Positions 44,912-53,846 of a DNA stretch of 64,000 nucleotides are shown here, piece by piece. This DNA is from Chitinophaga sp. YR627. Its GTDB lineage: Bacteria > Bacteroidota > Bacteroidia > Chitinophagales > Chitinophagaceae. Positions within the stretch are counted from its first letter, which is position 1. Each line of letters starts with the position of its first letter. The stretch lies in assembly GCF_900114995.1 (NCBI RefSeq), contig NZ_FOUX01000004.1, positions 930,001 to 994,000 of the forward strand, given 5' to 3'. The notes beneath the pieces were generated by a model that was not told the DNA's origin, did not search any database, and saw only the letters and a list, made by a program, of their open reading frames with translations. A program made the translations under genes and the position numbers.

Positions 44912-46342
44912 CTACAGGCGGACACCAAAAACATCCTTTAATGCCTTCTTCGCAGCATGATAACCACACATACCGTGAATACCTCCACCGGGAGGTGTGG
45001 AAGAGGAACAAACATAAATCCCTTTCGCAGGCGTCGTATAGGGCGACCATCTCATCGCTGGCCGGGTATAGAGTTGTGTAATATCCAGGAGACCTCCATT
45101 AATATCTCCCCCGATATAATTAGGGTTATACGCTTCCACATCGGCGGTGTTCATCACATGTCTGCCGATGATCAGATCCTTAAAACCGGGTGCAAAACGT
45201 TCTACCTGGTTTTCTATAGCCGCTGTCATGTCTTTGGTAGAACCATTCGGCACATGACAATATCCCCAGGCGGTATGCTTACCTTCCGGAGCACGGGTTT
45301 TATCAAAAATACTATGTTGTACAAACAGGGTATAAGGTAACTCCGGATGCTGACCATCCACTGTACGTTGCTCATTGGCAGCAATCTCCTCAATGGTATT
45401 ACCCAGGTGGATCGTACCCGCCTCCCGGCAACCAGCTGCTGTAAAAGGAACTGGTCCATCCAGCGCCCAGTCCACCTTAAACACGCCCATCCCATATTTA
45501 TATCTTTTCAGCTGCCATTTATAGAATGAGGTAAATCTTTCTCCGGCAATCTGTAGTAACTGCTTTGGCGTCACGTCCAGCAACACTGCTTTCGAAGGTG
45601 GTAATTCCTTTAATGCTTTAACGAAGGTTCCTGTCACGATCTCTCCACCTAACGAAGTAAAATAAGCGCCTAATGCATTGGCCAGCGATTGTGCACCTCC
45701 TTTGGGTGCAGGCCAGCCACTGACATGGCTATTCGCCATCAACACCAGTCCTATCGCGGAAGTCGCAATATTCGTCAGAGGTTGTATCGAATGTGCGGCC
45801 ACTCCTCCAAACAATCCACGCGCTTCCCGCGTCTTAAAACGCTTTGCCAGATGCATAGCAGAAGGTAATGCTTTCAATCCGAATTTAGCCATCGTCAACG
45901 GATGTTTCGGTATCTGCAAAGGCCCCAGTATATCTTCAGACAGATCTTTAAAATCTTCTAATAAAGGACGAAACAAACGCTCATAAGCCTGACGGTCACT
46001 ACCCAGTAATGCAGCCGTTTTTTCAAGAGAAGAATACAATACGGCCGCTGTTCCATCATCAAAAGGATGCGCAGCATCTGCTACCGGATGGAGAAAAGAT
46101 AAACCAAACTGCTCCAGTGGCAACTGACTAAAGAAAGGCGACGTCTGCGCCATCGGATGAATCGCAGAACAGATATCATGCGTAAATCCCGGCAACGTCA
46201 GTTCTTTGGATCGCAGGCCTCCACCTATCTCATCCCGACCCTCTATCACAAGCACAGATAATCCCTGCTGTTGCAGAAGGATAGCTGCTGCGAGTCCGTT
46301 AGGACCTGAACCGATGACAATGGCGTCGTATGAATGCTTCAT
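44912..46342 (-). CDS. Phytoene-desaturase-type FAD-dependent oxidoreductase
   Basis: The 476-residue protein starts with the FAD Rossmann motif IVIGSGPNGLAAAILLQQQGLSVLVIEGRDEIGGGLRS. It ends with the second dinucleotide/C-terminal motif GIYVCSSSTPPGGGIHGMCGYHAAKKAL, the pattern of the CrtI/amine-oxidase-like group. Bacteroidota carry several paralogues of unknown substrate, often not in carotenoid operons. No phytoene synthase gene is next to it, so a carotenoid role is not supported. The gene follows the DoxX-like/SusCD/Sox cluster in the same direction, after an 85-bp gap with an AT-rich inverted repeat, and may be read through from it. Confidence 0.88.
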   Translation of the reverse strand: MKHSYDAIVIGSGPNGLAAAILLQQQGLSVLVIEGRDEIGGGLRSKELTLPGFTHDICSAIHPMAQTSPFFSQLPLEQFGLSFLHPVADAAHPFDDGTAAVLYSSLEKTAALLGSDRQAYERLFRPLLEDFKDLSEDILGPLQIPKHPLTMAKFGLKALPSAMHLAKRFKTREARGLFGGVAAHSIQPLTNIATSAIGLVLMANSHVSGWPAPKGGAQSLANALGAYFTSLGGEIVTGTFVKALKELPPSKAVLLDVTPKQLLQIAGERFTSFYKWQLKRYKYGMGVFKVDWALDGPVPFTAAGCREAGTIHLGNTIEEIAANEQRTVDGQHPELPYTLFVQHSIFDKTRAPEGKHTAWGYCHVPNGSTKDMTAAIENQVERFAPGFKDLIIGRHVMNTADVEAYNPNYIGGDINGGLLDITQLYTRPAMRWSPYTTPAKGIYVCSSSTPPGGGIHGMCGYHAAKKALKDVFGVRL

Positions 46343-46351
46343 ATAAAAAGA

Positions 46352-46415
46352 TTAAGAATTAATAATTAAAACTGAGGCACACTAACAACCCCAATTCTTA
46401 ATTATTAATTCTTAA
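46352..46415. repeat. AT-rich 18-bp perfect inverted repeat
   Basis: Positions 46352-46369 and 46398-46415 are perfectly complementary over 18 bp. The right arm continues into further copies of AATTCTTAATTATT up to about 46424. A related AATTCTTAATTCTTAATT run lies at 50651-50680, between susD and susC. The element sits between the DoxX-like gene and the FAD oxidoreductase. It might weaken transcription or be a dispersed intergenic repeat. No T-run pattern typical of a GC-rich terminator is present. Confidence 0.75.
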
Positions 46416-46427
46416 TTATTAATTGGT

Positions 46428-47906
46428 TTAATACTGTCCTGCTTCTAACTTACCGGGCGACAACAAATACTGCTTATCCACCCTGTCCAAAATTACGTAA
46501 ATAGAATCTTTTTTTTCATTTAAACCATAAAGAATGATCCGCGTATCGCTTGGTCTTTCATAGTGCAATACATACGGAGGATCTTTCTTCTTACTGGTAT
46601 TCGGACGGTCAGTAGCATTCCGGCGTTGGCGTTCTCTGCCCTGATTAGCCTGACTTCTGTTCTTATCACGCAATGCGAGCTCCTGTTTGACTGTATCGGC
46701 TTCATAATAGAAGAACCTCCGTCTGCCAGCCACGCCTGCCAGCTCAAAGTTTCGGTCCACATCATTCTTTGGAGAACCACCGCCGTTACTCAGGTCAAGC
46801 CAAACAGGCTTATTTACCTGGTAAGTGATGGTAGACCATTTCTCAAAAGTCACATTCTGCCAGCGTACCGTGTCTTCTGGTGAATAAGGTATCACCTGAT
46901 TATTCAACCGGAATTCTGTCACATTGTAATACCCCTTTGTACCTGCAATCCCTTTATTCACAGGTTGCTTATACGGATCATACAGGTAATTCCACATCTG
47001 CAGATAAAATAAGATCACCACAAATAACAATACGGATCCTCCTTTCAGGATATAACGGGAATACTGTTGCCATTTCTCCTTAAAAGAAGGATAATAATGT
47101 ACGGGTACGGTATATCTTTCAAGCACCAGCAGATTGTAGATCTTCGGCACATCATAAGCCAATACAAACAACGCCAGCAGTACAAAGTAGGCACTATACA
47201 CATGTACGCCGCCATCATAAGCAAAGTTGACAAAGGTGATATTCGCCAGCGCTCCTGCCAGTAATACAGCACCGATAGCGGCAGTCCCTCTGAAGAATAA
47301 AAGCACGCCTGCCAATACTTCTACGATACCGGCAAACACCTGGTACCAGGGGACGATACCAATAGACAACCAGTATATTTTCTGTGCGGTAAAATCACCA
47401 AAATTGGTATGCAGATTCGAGATGGACGGATAGGGCATCTGTACAGGAAATAACTTGGTATACCCAAACCCGATGATCCCGATACCTGCACGGTAACGTA
47501 CGATCACCCGCAACCAGTAGTACAGGATATTATACTCTTTCCTGCGGTCAAATATGCTCCAGATACCGGCGCCTGCGATCGCAATGAGCAACGCCGCCAG
47601 CCAGCTGGCATAACTGGCAATTCCCCAGCGGCCACTCTCTGATTCCACATTCCATAAATTCGGCTGAAAACGTGCAATATCATACACATCCCTGTACTTC
47701 AGATGTATCCAGTCCATCGTAAAAAGATGCTGATACCAGTTCCAGCTGGTCGGGATGCTCATGAGCACAAAAAAGATAAAGGCAACACGGAATGCCACTC
47801 TCTGCCAGGTTTTCCAGGGCTTTCCAGACGACGCAGCGGCTTCCGTATGTACTTCCGTTACGGGCGTTACAGGTGCTGCAACAGTTGAATGAGTTATATC
47901 AGACAT
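46428..47906 (-). CDS. DoxX-like multi-pass membrane protein with C-terminal extension (copy 2)
   Basis: This 492-residue protein has a Thr/Ala/Val-rich N-terminus and about seven or eight membrane segments across ~30-330. The DoxX-like hallmarks are YYWLRVIVRYRAGIGIIGFGYTKLFPVQMPYPS (with the conserved R/Y) and VPWYQVFAGIVEVLAGVLLFFRGTAAIGAVL. The C-terminal ~150 residues form a soluble domain (NVTEFRLNNQVIPY, DVDRNFELAGVAGRRRFF, RIILYGLNEKKDSIYVILDRVDKQY), shared with the next-door paralogue at 47917. DoxX/DoxD proteins are the membrane subunit of thiosulfate:quinone oxidoreductase in Acidianus; whether this protein does the same is unknown. It is 10 bp from its paralogue and ends the six-gene run that starts with a SoxD-like cytochrome. 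Confidence 0.78.
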   Translation of the reverse strand: MSDITHSTVAAPVTPVTEVHTEAAASSGKPWKTWQRVAFRVAFIFFVLMSIPTSWNWYQHLFTMDWIHLKYRDVYDIARFQPNLWNVESESGRWGIASYASWLAALLIAIAGAGIWSIFDRRKEYNILYYWLRVIVRYRAGIGIIGFGYTKLFPVQMPYPSISNLHTNFGDFTAQKIYWLSIGIVPWYQVFAGIVEVLAGVLLFFRGTAAIGAVLLAGALANITFVNFAYDGGVHVYSAYFVLLALFVLAYDVPKIYNLLVLERYTVPVHYYPSFKEKWQQYSRYILKGGSVLLFVVILFYLQMWNYLYDPYKQPVNKGIAGTKGYYNVTEFRLNNQVIPYSPEDTVRWQNVTFEKWSTITYQVNKPVWLDLSNGGGSPKNDVDRNFELAGVAGRRRFFYYEADTVKQELALRDKNRSQANQGRERQRRNATDRPNTSKKKDPPYVLHYERPSDTRIILYGLNEKKDSIYVILDRVDKQYLLSPGKLEAGQY

Positions 47907-47916
47907 AACGTTGATT

Positions 47917-49263
47917 TTAGAGTTTAAGCGGTTTACGGCGACCTTCTATCAGCGGATATTTTTTATCGAGCTTATCCAGCACGACATACACAGAATCTTT
48001 CTTTTCATTGATACCACTGAGGATGATACGGCTGCTGTCAGGTCGTGTATAATGCAGCTCCAGCTGTTCCTGGTGATGATACCTGTTTTTATTCTGTAGC
48101 AGTAACACCTGTTTTGCTTCATCGATATGATAGCTGTAATAGTGTCTGCTGACTGATCCTGCCAGCTCATAGTTACGGTCAGGATCATTCACAAATATCT
48201 CTTCGGTATTCGCCAGATCAGGATGTACATAACGATTCGAACGCACACTCAGCGTAGCCCATGGCTCAAATACCACATCTTTCCAGCGCACGGTATCCGT
48301 CAGTGAATAAGGGATTTCCTGGTTATTGATACGAAACTCCGTCACATTGTAAATACCCGCAGCAGCTGTCAGACCAGGTGTATGCGGATACTGATAGCCC
48401 AGTTGTTTATAACTCGCATAGGTCTTATAGCCATATAGGCCGACAAAGAAGAATATAAAAAGTGTTTTCAATGCCAGCTTCAGGCCCCGCTGCCAGGGTT
48501 GTGGCAGGTATGGACGCACGGTATTCGGGGCTGTAGGCTGCTCCAGCGTCAGCAGATTGATAATACGGATCGCGTCATATTGCAGCAGGAATAAAGCCAG
48601 TACGACCAGATAGAAACTGTATACAAACTCTCCGCCTTCATACGCCAGGTTGGACATAAATACGTTACCGGTGAAGGTGATGATAATACCCGCACCAATA
48701 GTAGAAGTTCTCCTGTGCAATAACAACAGACCCGCTACTGTCTCCACCAGGCCCAGAAAGGTTTCCATAGAAGGCACCACGCCGGTGCTCATGGCAAAGA
48801 TCTTCCAGGCCGACAGGTCGCCATACTGAGTATTGAGCTGACTGATAGAAGGGAAAGGCAGTTGCTGCGGAAACAGCTTCAGTAATCCATAGGCGATCAC
48901 CCCGATTGCCAGCCGGTACCGCACAATTACGCGTAACCAGTAATACAGCTGATTGTACTCCTGTCGTCTTCTGTCCAGATAAGACCAGATCAGCGCACCT
49001 GTAACTGCGATAATAGCAGCAACGCCCCAGTCAGCAAAACTGCCGAAAGGACTATCCGTCGTTACAAAACGTGGTGTATAACGGGTCAGATAAAAGATAT
49101 CACGGAAACTCAGTTCGCCCCAGTGAATCTGAAATAAGCCCGCATAATAGCGGATATCCAATGGCACGCACTGGATAATGAAGTAGATGAAGAAAAAACG
49201 GAAAAGCACCTTCCAGGATGCTTTCCACGTTTGTGGTGGTAATAAATTTGCGGGATGTGTCAT
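47917..49263 (-). CDS. DoxX-like multi-pass membrane protein with C-terminal extension (copy 1)
   Basis: The 448-residue protein is a tandem paralogue of the gene at 46428, with the same order of membrane segments (YYWLRVIVRYRLAIGVIAYGLLKLFPQQLPFPS... MSTGVVPSMETFLGLVETVAGLLLLHRRTSTIGAG). It has the same C-terminal soluble domain (NVTEFRINNQEIPY, DPDRNYELAGSVSRHYY, RIILSGINEKKDSVYVVLDKLDKKY). The order SusD, copy 1, copy 2 with gaps of 38 and 10 bp points to one transcript. Two copies may form a heterodimer or serve different partners. The DoxX assignment rests on the N-terminal two-thirds. The C-terminal domain has no name I know. Confidence 0.78.
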   Translation of the reverse strand: MTHPANLLPPQTWKASWKVLFRFFFIYFIIQCVPLDIRYYAGLFQIHWGELSFRDIFYLTRYTPRFVTTDSPFGSFADWGVAAIIAVTGALIWSYLDRRRQEYNQLYYWLRVIVRYRLAIGVIAYGLLKLFPQQLPFPSISQLNTQYGDLSAWKIFAMSTGVVPSMETFLGLVETVAGLLLLHRRTSTIGAGIIITFTGNVFMSNLAYEGGEFVYSFYLVVLALFLLQYDAIRIINLLTLEQPTAPNTVRPYLPQPWQRGLKLALKTLFIFFFVGLYGYKTYASYKQLGYQYPHTPGLTAAAGIYNVTEFRINNQEIPYSLTDTVRWKDVVFEPWATLSVRSNRYVHPDLANTEEIFVNDPDRNYELAGSVSRHYYSYHIDEAKQVLLLQNKNRYHHQEQLELHYTRPDSSRIILSGINEKKDSVYVVLDKLDKKYPLIEGRRKPLKL

Positions 49264-49301
49264 ACCAGCAGGGTTTATATGGTCAGGAAATCTGTCTATG
49301 T

Positions 49302-50645
49302 TTAATAACCCGGATTAGGCGCCAGTGCATCGTCTGCACTCAGTTCGATAGCGGGTATCGGCATTACATATCTGCGTTCATCCGTAACGCCCAATACAGT
49401 GCCCGCACGTCCTGTTCTCACCAGGTCATACCAGCGGTGCGGCTCAAAAGCAAACTCCAGTCTGCGCTCATTCTCGATCGCCAGCAGGATCTCATTCTGT
49501 GATACGGCCGTACTGCCAGTCAGTCCTGCTCTGTCCCTCACCGCATCCAGGTCAGCCAGTGCCCCCTGCAGATTGCTTTGTTGTGCACGTGCCTCTGCCC
49601 TGATCAGGTACTGCTCTGCAATACGCAGTACGTAAGCCGGATCTGTCGCCGGACTGCGATAGTAGAAATTGCCATACCAGAGCCCCTGGTTCGTAATAGC
49701 TACAGCTGCATTCCTGTTACCGCCAACAGCCGGATTATTGATCAATGCAATAAAGGCATCGTTGGGCGCCCACTGACGGGTACCGTTATTGGCAGGGGGC
49801 TGCCAGTAGCCACGATGTGCATTTGTATTGGTGGCGCTGTAGGATATTTCGAAGATGGATTCATCGGTTGCGACCACATTATTGGCGAAGAACGCGCTAT
49901 AGGGCTTTAGAAGCCTGTATTTTGAGTCTTGTATCAACCTGGAGGAATATACCTCTGCCTGTTCCCAATTGCGCTGATAGAGGTAAAAACGGGCTAATAA
50001 TGCCCATACTGTCTTACGGGTGGCACGATAACGATTCGTGGTTTCGGGTAAAAGCGGTTCTGCCGTCTGCAAATCCTTCAATACCTGTGCATAGGTCTGC
50101 TCCAGCGTACTGCGTTTCAGCCCTTTTGTGTCATTGATATTGGAAGTTGCCTTTACGACCAGCTGCACGCCTCCCCAGGTACGGGCCAGGTCAAAATAAG
50201 CCAGCGCGCGTACAAAGTAAGCCTCTCCCAGCAGGGCATTTCTTTCATCTGCTGTCAGGGTAGCATCGTTGACTCCCGGCAGCTTATCGATCACCTGGTT
50301 GGCCCTGTTGACCGTCGAGTAGATCGCTGACCACACTGTCGCGATATTCGTATTATCCGCCTTTACCGCATGCGAGATAAACTGCTGGATAATCGACTGT
50401 GAACCGGTCCACTGAATATTATCTCCGGAGAGATATCCAATCGTCTGAAAGAGTGCGCCATAATAATCGTCGTCGCCCAACTGCCGGTATATACCACGCA
50501 CCGCTGTCTGGGCAGAGGTTTTATCAACGATCGTTGTTTCATCTGAAACGGAATCCTTCGGTTGCACATCAAGAAAGTCACTGCAGGAAACCAGCAAAAA
50601 GACGATCGGTAATATGCGGATCAATAATTTTATATTCTTCTGCAT
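49302..50645 (-). CDS. SusD/RagB-family substrate-binding lipoprotein
   Basis: The 447-residue protein has a lipoprotein signal (VFLLVSC) followed by the SusD opening SDFLDVQPKDSVSDET. The TPR-like body has GEAYFVRALAYFDLARTWGGVQLV and the C-terminal ENERRLEFAFEPHRWYDLVRTG, both strong SusD signatures. It caps a SusC barrel on the cell surface and binds the substrate. It is 39 bp downstream of the susC gene and 38 bp upstream of the DoxX-like pair. The substrate is not indicated by any glycosidase in the run; the Sox-type neighbours suggest something other than a common glycan. Confidence 0.95.
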   Translation of the reverse strand: MQKNIKLLIRILPIVFLLVSCSDFLDVQPKDSVSDETTIVDKTSAQTAVRGIYRQLGDDDYYGALFQTIGYLSGDNIQWTGSQSIIQQFISHAVKADNTNIATVWSAIYSTVNRANQVIDKLPGVNDATLTADERNALLGEAYFVRALAYFDLARTWGGVQLVVKATSNINDTKGLKRSTLEQTYAQVLKDLQTAEPLLPETTNRYRATRKTVWALLARFYLYQRNWEQAEVYSSRLIQDSKYRLLKPYSAFFANNVVATDESIFEISYSATNTNAHRGYWQPPANNGTRQWAPNDAFIALINNPAVGGNRNAAVAITNQGLWYGNFYYRSPATDPAYVLRIAEQYLIRAEARAQQSNLQGALADLDAVRDRAGLTGSTAVSQNEILLAIENERRLEFAFEPHRWYDLVRTGRAGTVLGVTDERRYVMPIPAIELSADDALAPNPGY

Positions 50646-50684
50646 AACGCAATTCTTAATTCTTAATTTTTAAATCTTAACTCC

Positions 50685-53600
50685 TTACAGGGTCACATTT
50701 AACCCAAACTGCAAAGTCCTCGACTGTGGCGGCGTACCCAGGTCAATCCCCTGTACCGTCTGCGAAGCCGAGACATTTGCTTCCGGATCAGGACCAGTGT
50801 ACTTCGTCAGTAACCAGAGGTTATTACCAGCAAAATAGACGCGTAGTGCATCGATATGCCAACGGCTGGTCAATGCCTTTGGCAGGGTATAACCAAGTGT
50901 CAGCGCCTGCAAACGCAAAAAGGAACCATTTTCAATAAAACGGCTGTTCTGCTCCAGTGTGTAGTTGTTACCTACCTTCGTCAGTCTTGGCACGTCGGTT
51001 ACATCTCCTTCTTTCTGCCAGCGTTTCAGCTGACTTGCAAACAATACCCTGTTGGCATCACGGGTACCACCGCCTTCCCCAAAGAAGCGGTTCAGGTTTA
51101 ACACCTTATTGCCGTACTGATAGTTGAACTGTACAGACGCATCAAATGATTTCCAGGAAAAACTGTTATTGATCCCGCCAAAGAACTTAGGCAGTGCATT
51201 TCCTACGATCTGCCTGTCTGCCACAGTAATACTTCCATCACCATTTACATCTTCAAACACCGCATTACCCGTCTTCGGATCCACATACTGCTGTTTGTAC
51301 ATCCAGAAGGAATACATGGAATAGCCCTGCTGCATCCTGATCCAGTCACGGTTATACTGGGTAATAGGCACCGGTAGTTTATCTACCCTGTTCTTATTAC
51401 CGGAAATCGTGAAGGAAGTATTCCAGGTGAAATCACCTCTTTTGATATTTTCTGAACGGATCGCCACTTCATATCCTTTGTTACTGATCTCACCTGCATT
51501 AGAGTAGTAGGTGGAATAGCCGGTGTTGGAAGGTACCGGCAGCTGTAACAGTACATCAGATGTTTTCTTCGAATAAACGTTCAGCTCCACTGACAAACGT
51601 CCATCCAGGAAGGCCGCATCAAGACCAATATTGGCCTGTTTAGTCTTCTCCCAGCGCAGATCAGGATTGGATAACTGTAAGGGCGCCGTAGCGGGTTTAT
51701 CCCCACCAGTCTCCGCATCCGGATAACCACTCGCACCTGTCCATAAGCCACGGGCAGCAAAGTCATTGATACCGCTCTGGTTACCGGTTACGCCATAACT
51801 GGCCCTTAATTTCAGATCGCTGAGGAACTGTGCATCTTTCAGGAACTGTTCTTCTTTCAGGCGCCATGCAGCTCCCACAGCAGGGAAGTACCCCCAGCGA
51901 TGGTTACTGCCGAAGCGGGAAGAACCATCGGCTCTGAAACTGAATTCGAGATAATATTTGCTGTCGTAGTTGTAGTCGAGTCGGGAAAAGAAAGAAGCCA
52001 GCGTCCCCTGTGTCCAGGTTTGACCGGAGGTACGGGTAGAGGCGGAAGAGATATCTGTATAGGAATTATTCGGAAATCCTGTTCCCTGCGCAAACGTGCG
52101 TTTCAGGGTATTCTGTTGTACGGTATTTCCCACTACAGCACCAAAGGTATGTCCACGACCCAGCTTCTTACGATAGGATAAAGTCTGCTCATTGATCCAG
52201 GTACTGTTCTGTGTGATGGAAGATGTTGCCAGACCGTAAGTCGGCGCAGCGCCTAACTGTGTTTTATCATTCCAGTATTCTGATTCATCGTAGTTGTTAT
52301 AGTCAACACTCCAGCTGGTACGGAACTTCAGATCAGGGAGAATTTCGGCTTCTGCATACAGGTTACCGATGTAACGAAGGCTGACTGTATTCACGTCGTA
52401 GTTATCCAGCAATACCTGCAGGTTATCAAAACCGGCCCAACGAGCAGGCGTACCATCTGTATTGGTCTCCGGCAGATAGGTAGGAGTGTGTAATGCGGAT
52501 TGCAGCAGGCCTCCCTGCGGACCGTCACCTGCGCGTGCCTGATTCCTGTAGGAACGGGTGACACCATTGCTTACGCCTACCTGCACACGGTCGCTGATCT
52601 TATGATCGATGTTGAGTTTTAGACTGGCTCTTTCAAAAAATACAGGGCGGATATTCGCTTCCTGTTTGGTATAACCTGCGCCGATATAGAATTTAGTCTT
52701 ATCGCCGCCACCATTCAGGGACAGGTCATAGTTTGCCAGCTGTCCGGTACGGAATAATTCACCCAGTCTGTCATAGGTCTTTTGTTCTTCCGGTAGTCCA
52801 CGGCCACCTTCTGCTACAGGACGGAAAGGCCTGTTGGCAAAGGTCTGATTGGATGCAGGGTTGTCTATCCCTGTATTGATCCAGTATTCATTGATCAATG
52901 CCGCATGCTCCGGACCAGTGGTCAGATCCCACAATTCCGGCGCCTTCGCAAAGCCATGCGATACGTTCACATTCACTTTGGTTTTTTGTCCGTAGTTGCC
53001 TCGTTTGGTCGTCACGATCACTACACCATTGGCGCCGCGTGAACCATAAATAGCCGTCGCACTGGCATCCTTCAGGACCTCTATACTAGCGATGTCACTC
53101 GGGTTGATATCTGCGATAGGGGAGGTGGCACGACCACCGGTGCTGACTGTCTGCAAACTGGTATTATTCACAAATACACCATCCACTACATACAGTGGAT
53201 CATTACCGGCATTGATAGAGGTCGTACCGCGTACACGCACAAATACGCCATCACCGGGTACACCCGTATTGGAATTGATTTGCAGACCGGCAGCTTTACC
53301 CTGTAACTGTGCATCAAAGCCGGCTACGGGGATATTCTTTGTTTCAGAAGTATTGATCGTAGATACAGAACTGGTCAGATTGCGTCGTTCCTGTGTACCA
53401 TAACCAACGATCACTACTTCACTCAGTTTTTTATCGTCATTTTCCAGTTGAATATGAAAGGAAGCGTTACTACCCACTTTTATTTCCTGCGGTTTATAAC
53501 CCAGGTAAGTAAAAACGAGCACGGCATCTGCGGGCGCATTCAGTTCGAATGATCCATCTATACGGGTAAGGGCGCCACGTTTGGAGCCTTTTACGATCAC

Positions 53601-53816
53601 GCTTACGCCGGGGAGTTGCTGTCCGTTAGTATCAGTGACTTTTCCTTTTACCGGGATATCGGCAGGAAGGCGGTCAGACAGCGTAGTGCTGACTGCATCC
53701 GGCAAAACAGCTCCCCTCATAGCAGTGCTGCCCAGTACAGCGGGAATCAGCAGAAAGCCGGCATTCCGGACAAATCTGCGCATCACAGGGTGTCTGTAAT
53801 AGAAGGTGGTTGACAT
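50685..53816 (-). CDS. SusC/RagA-type TonB-linked outer-membrane transporter
   Basis: This 1043-residue protein has a signal region (RRFVRNAGFLLIPAVLG). A carboxypeptidase-regulatory-like domain (~50-135, GKVTDTNGQQLPGVSVIVKGSKRGALTRIDGSF) is followed by the TonB-plug (~145-270: VVIVGYGTQERRNLTSSVS, QLQGKAAGLQI, PLYVVDGVFVN, IEVLKDASATAIYGSRGANGVVIVTTKRG). A 22-strand-type barrel ends in RTLQFGLNVTL. There is no STN domain, so it is not one of the FecR-signalled type. It lies 30 bp after the molybdopterin oxidoreductase gene and 39 bp before susD, so this outer-membrane importer is cotranscribed with a SoxCD-like pair. Confidence 0.95.
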   Translation of the reverse strand: MSTTFYYRHPVMRRFVRNAGFLLIPAVLGSTAMRGAVLPDAVSTTLSDRLPADIPVKGKVTDTNGQQLPGVSVIVKGSKRGALTRIDGSFELNAPADAVLVFTYLGYKPQEIKVGSNASFHIQLENDDKKLSEVVIVGYGTQERRNLTSSVSTINTSETKNIPVAGFDAQLQGKAAGLQINSNTGVPGDGVFVRVRGTTSINAGNDPLYVVDGVFVNNTSLQTVSTGGRATSPIADINPSDIASIEVLKDASATAIYGSRGANGVVIVTTKRGNYGQKTKVNVNVSHGFAKAPELWDLTTGPEHAALINEYWINTGIDNPASNQTFANRPFRPVAEGGRGLPEEQKTYDRLGELFRTGQLANYDLSLNGGGDKTKFYIGAGYTKQEANIRPVFFERASLKLNIDHKISDRVQVGVSNGVTRSYRNQARAGDGPQGGLLQSALHTPTYLPETNTDGTPARWAGFDNLQVLLDNYDVNTVSLRYIGNLYAEAEILPDLKFRTSWSVDYNNYDESEYWNDKTQLGAAPTYGLATSSITQNSTWINEQTLSYRKKLGRGHTFGAVVGNTVQQNTLKRTFAQGTGFPNNSYTDISSASTRTSGQTWTQGTLASFFSRLDYNYDSKYYLEFSFRADGSSRFGSNHRWGYFPAVGAAWRLKEEQFLKDAQFLSDLKLRASYGVTGNQSGINDFAARGLWTGASGYPDAETGGDKPATAPLQLSNPDLRWEKTKQANIGLDAAFLDGRLSVELNVYSKKTSDVLLQLPVPSNTGYSTYYSNAGEISNKGYEVAIRSENIKRGDFTWNTSFTISGNKNRVDKLPVPITQYNRDWIRMQQGYSMYSFWMYKQQYVDPKTGNAVFEDVNGDGSITVADRQIVGNALPKFFGGINNSFSWKSFDASVQFNYQYGNKVLNLNRFFGEGGGTRDANRVLFASQLKRWQKEGDVTDVPRLTKVGNNYTLEQNSRFIENGSFLRLQALTLGYTLPKALTSRWHIDALRVYFAGNNLWLLTKYTGPDPEANVSASQTVQGIDLGTPPQSRTLQFGLNVTL

Positions 53817-53846
53817 ATTACTGATTGGTTTTTTATGCTGATAGTG

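Noticed and set aside
44912..46342. Carotenoid biosynthesis locus because of a CrtI-like gene
   Set aside because: No phytoene synthase, cyclase or hydroxylase lies nearby.
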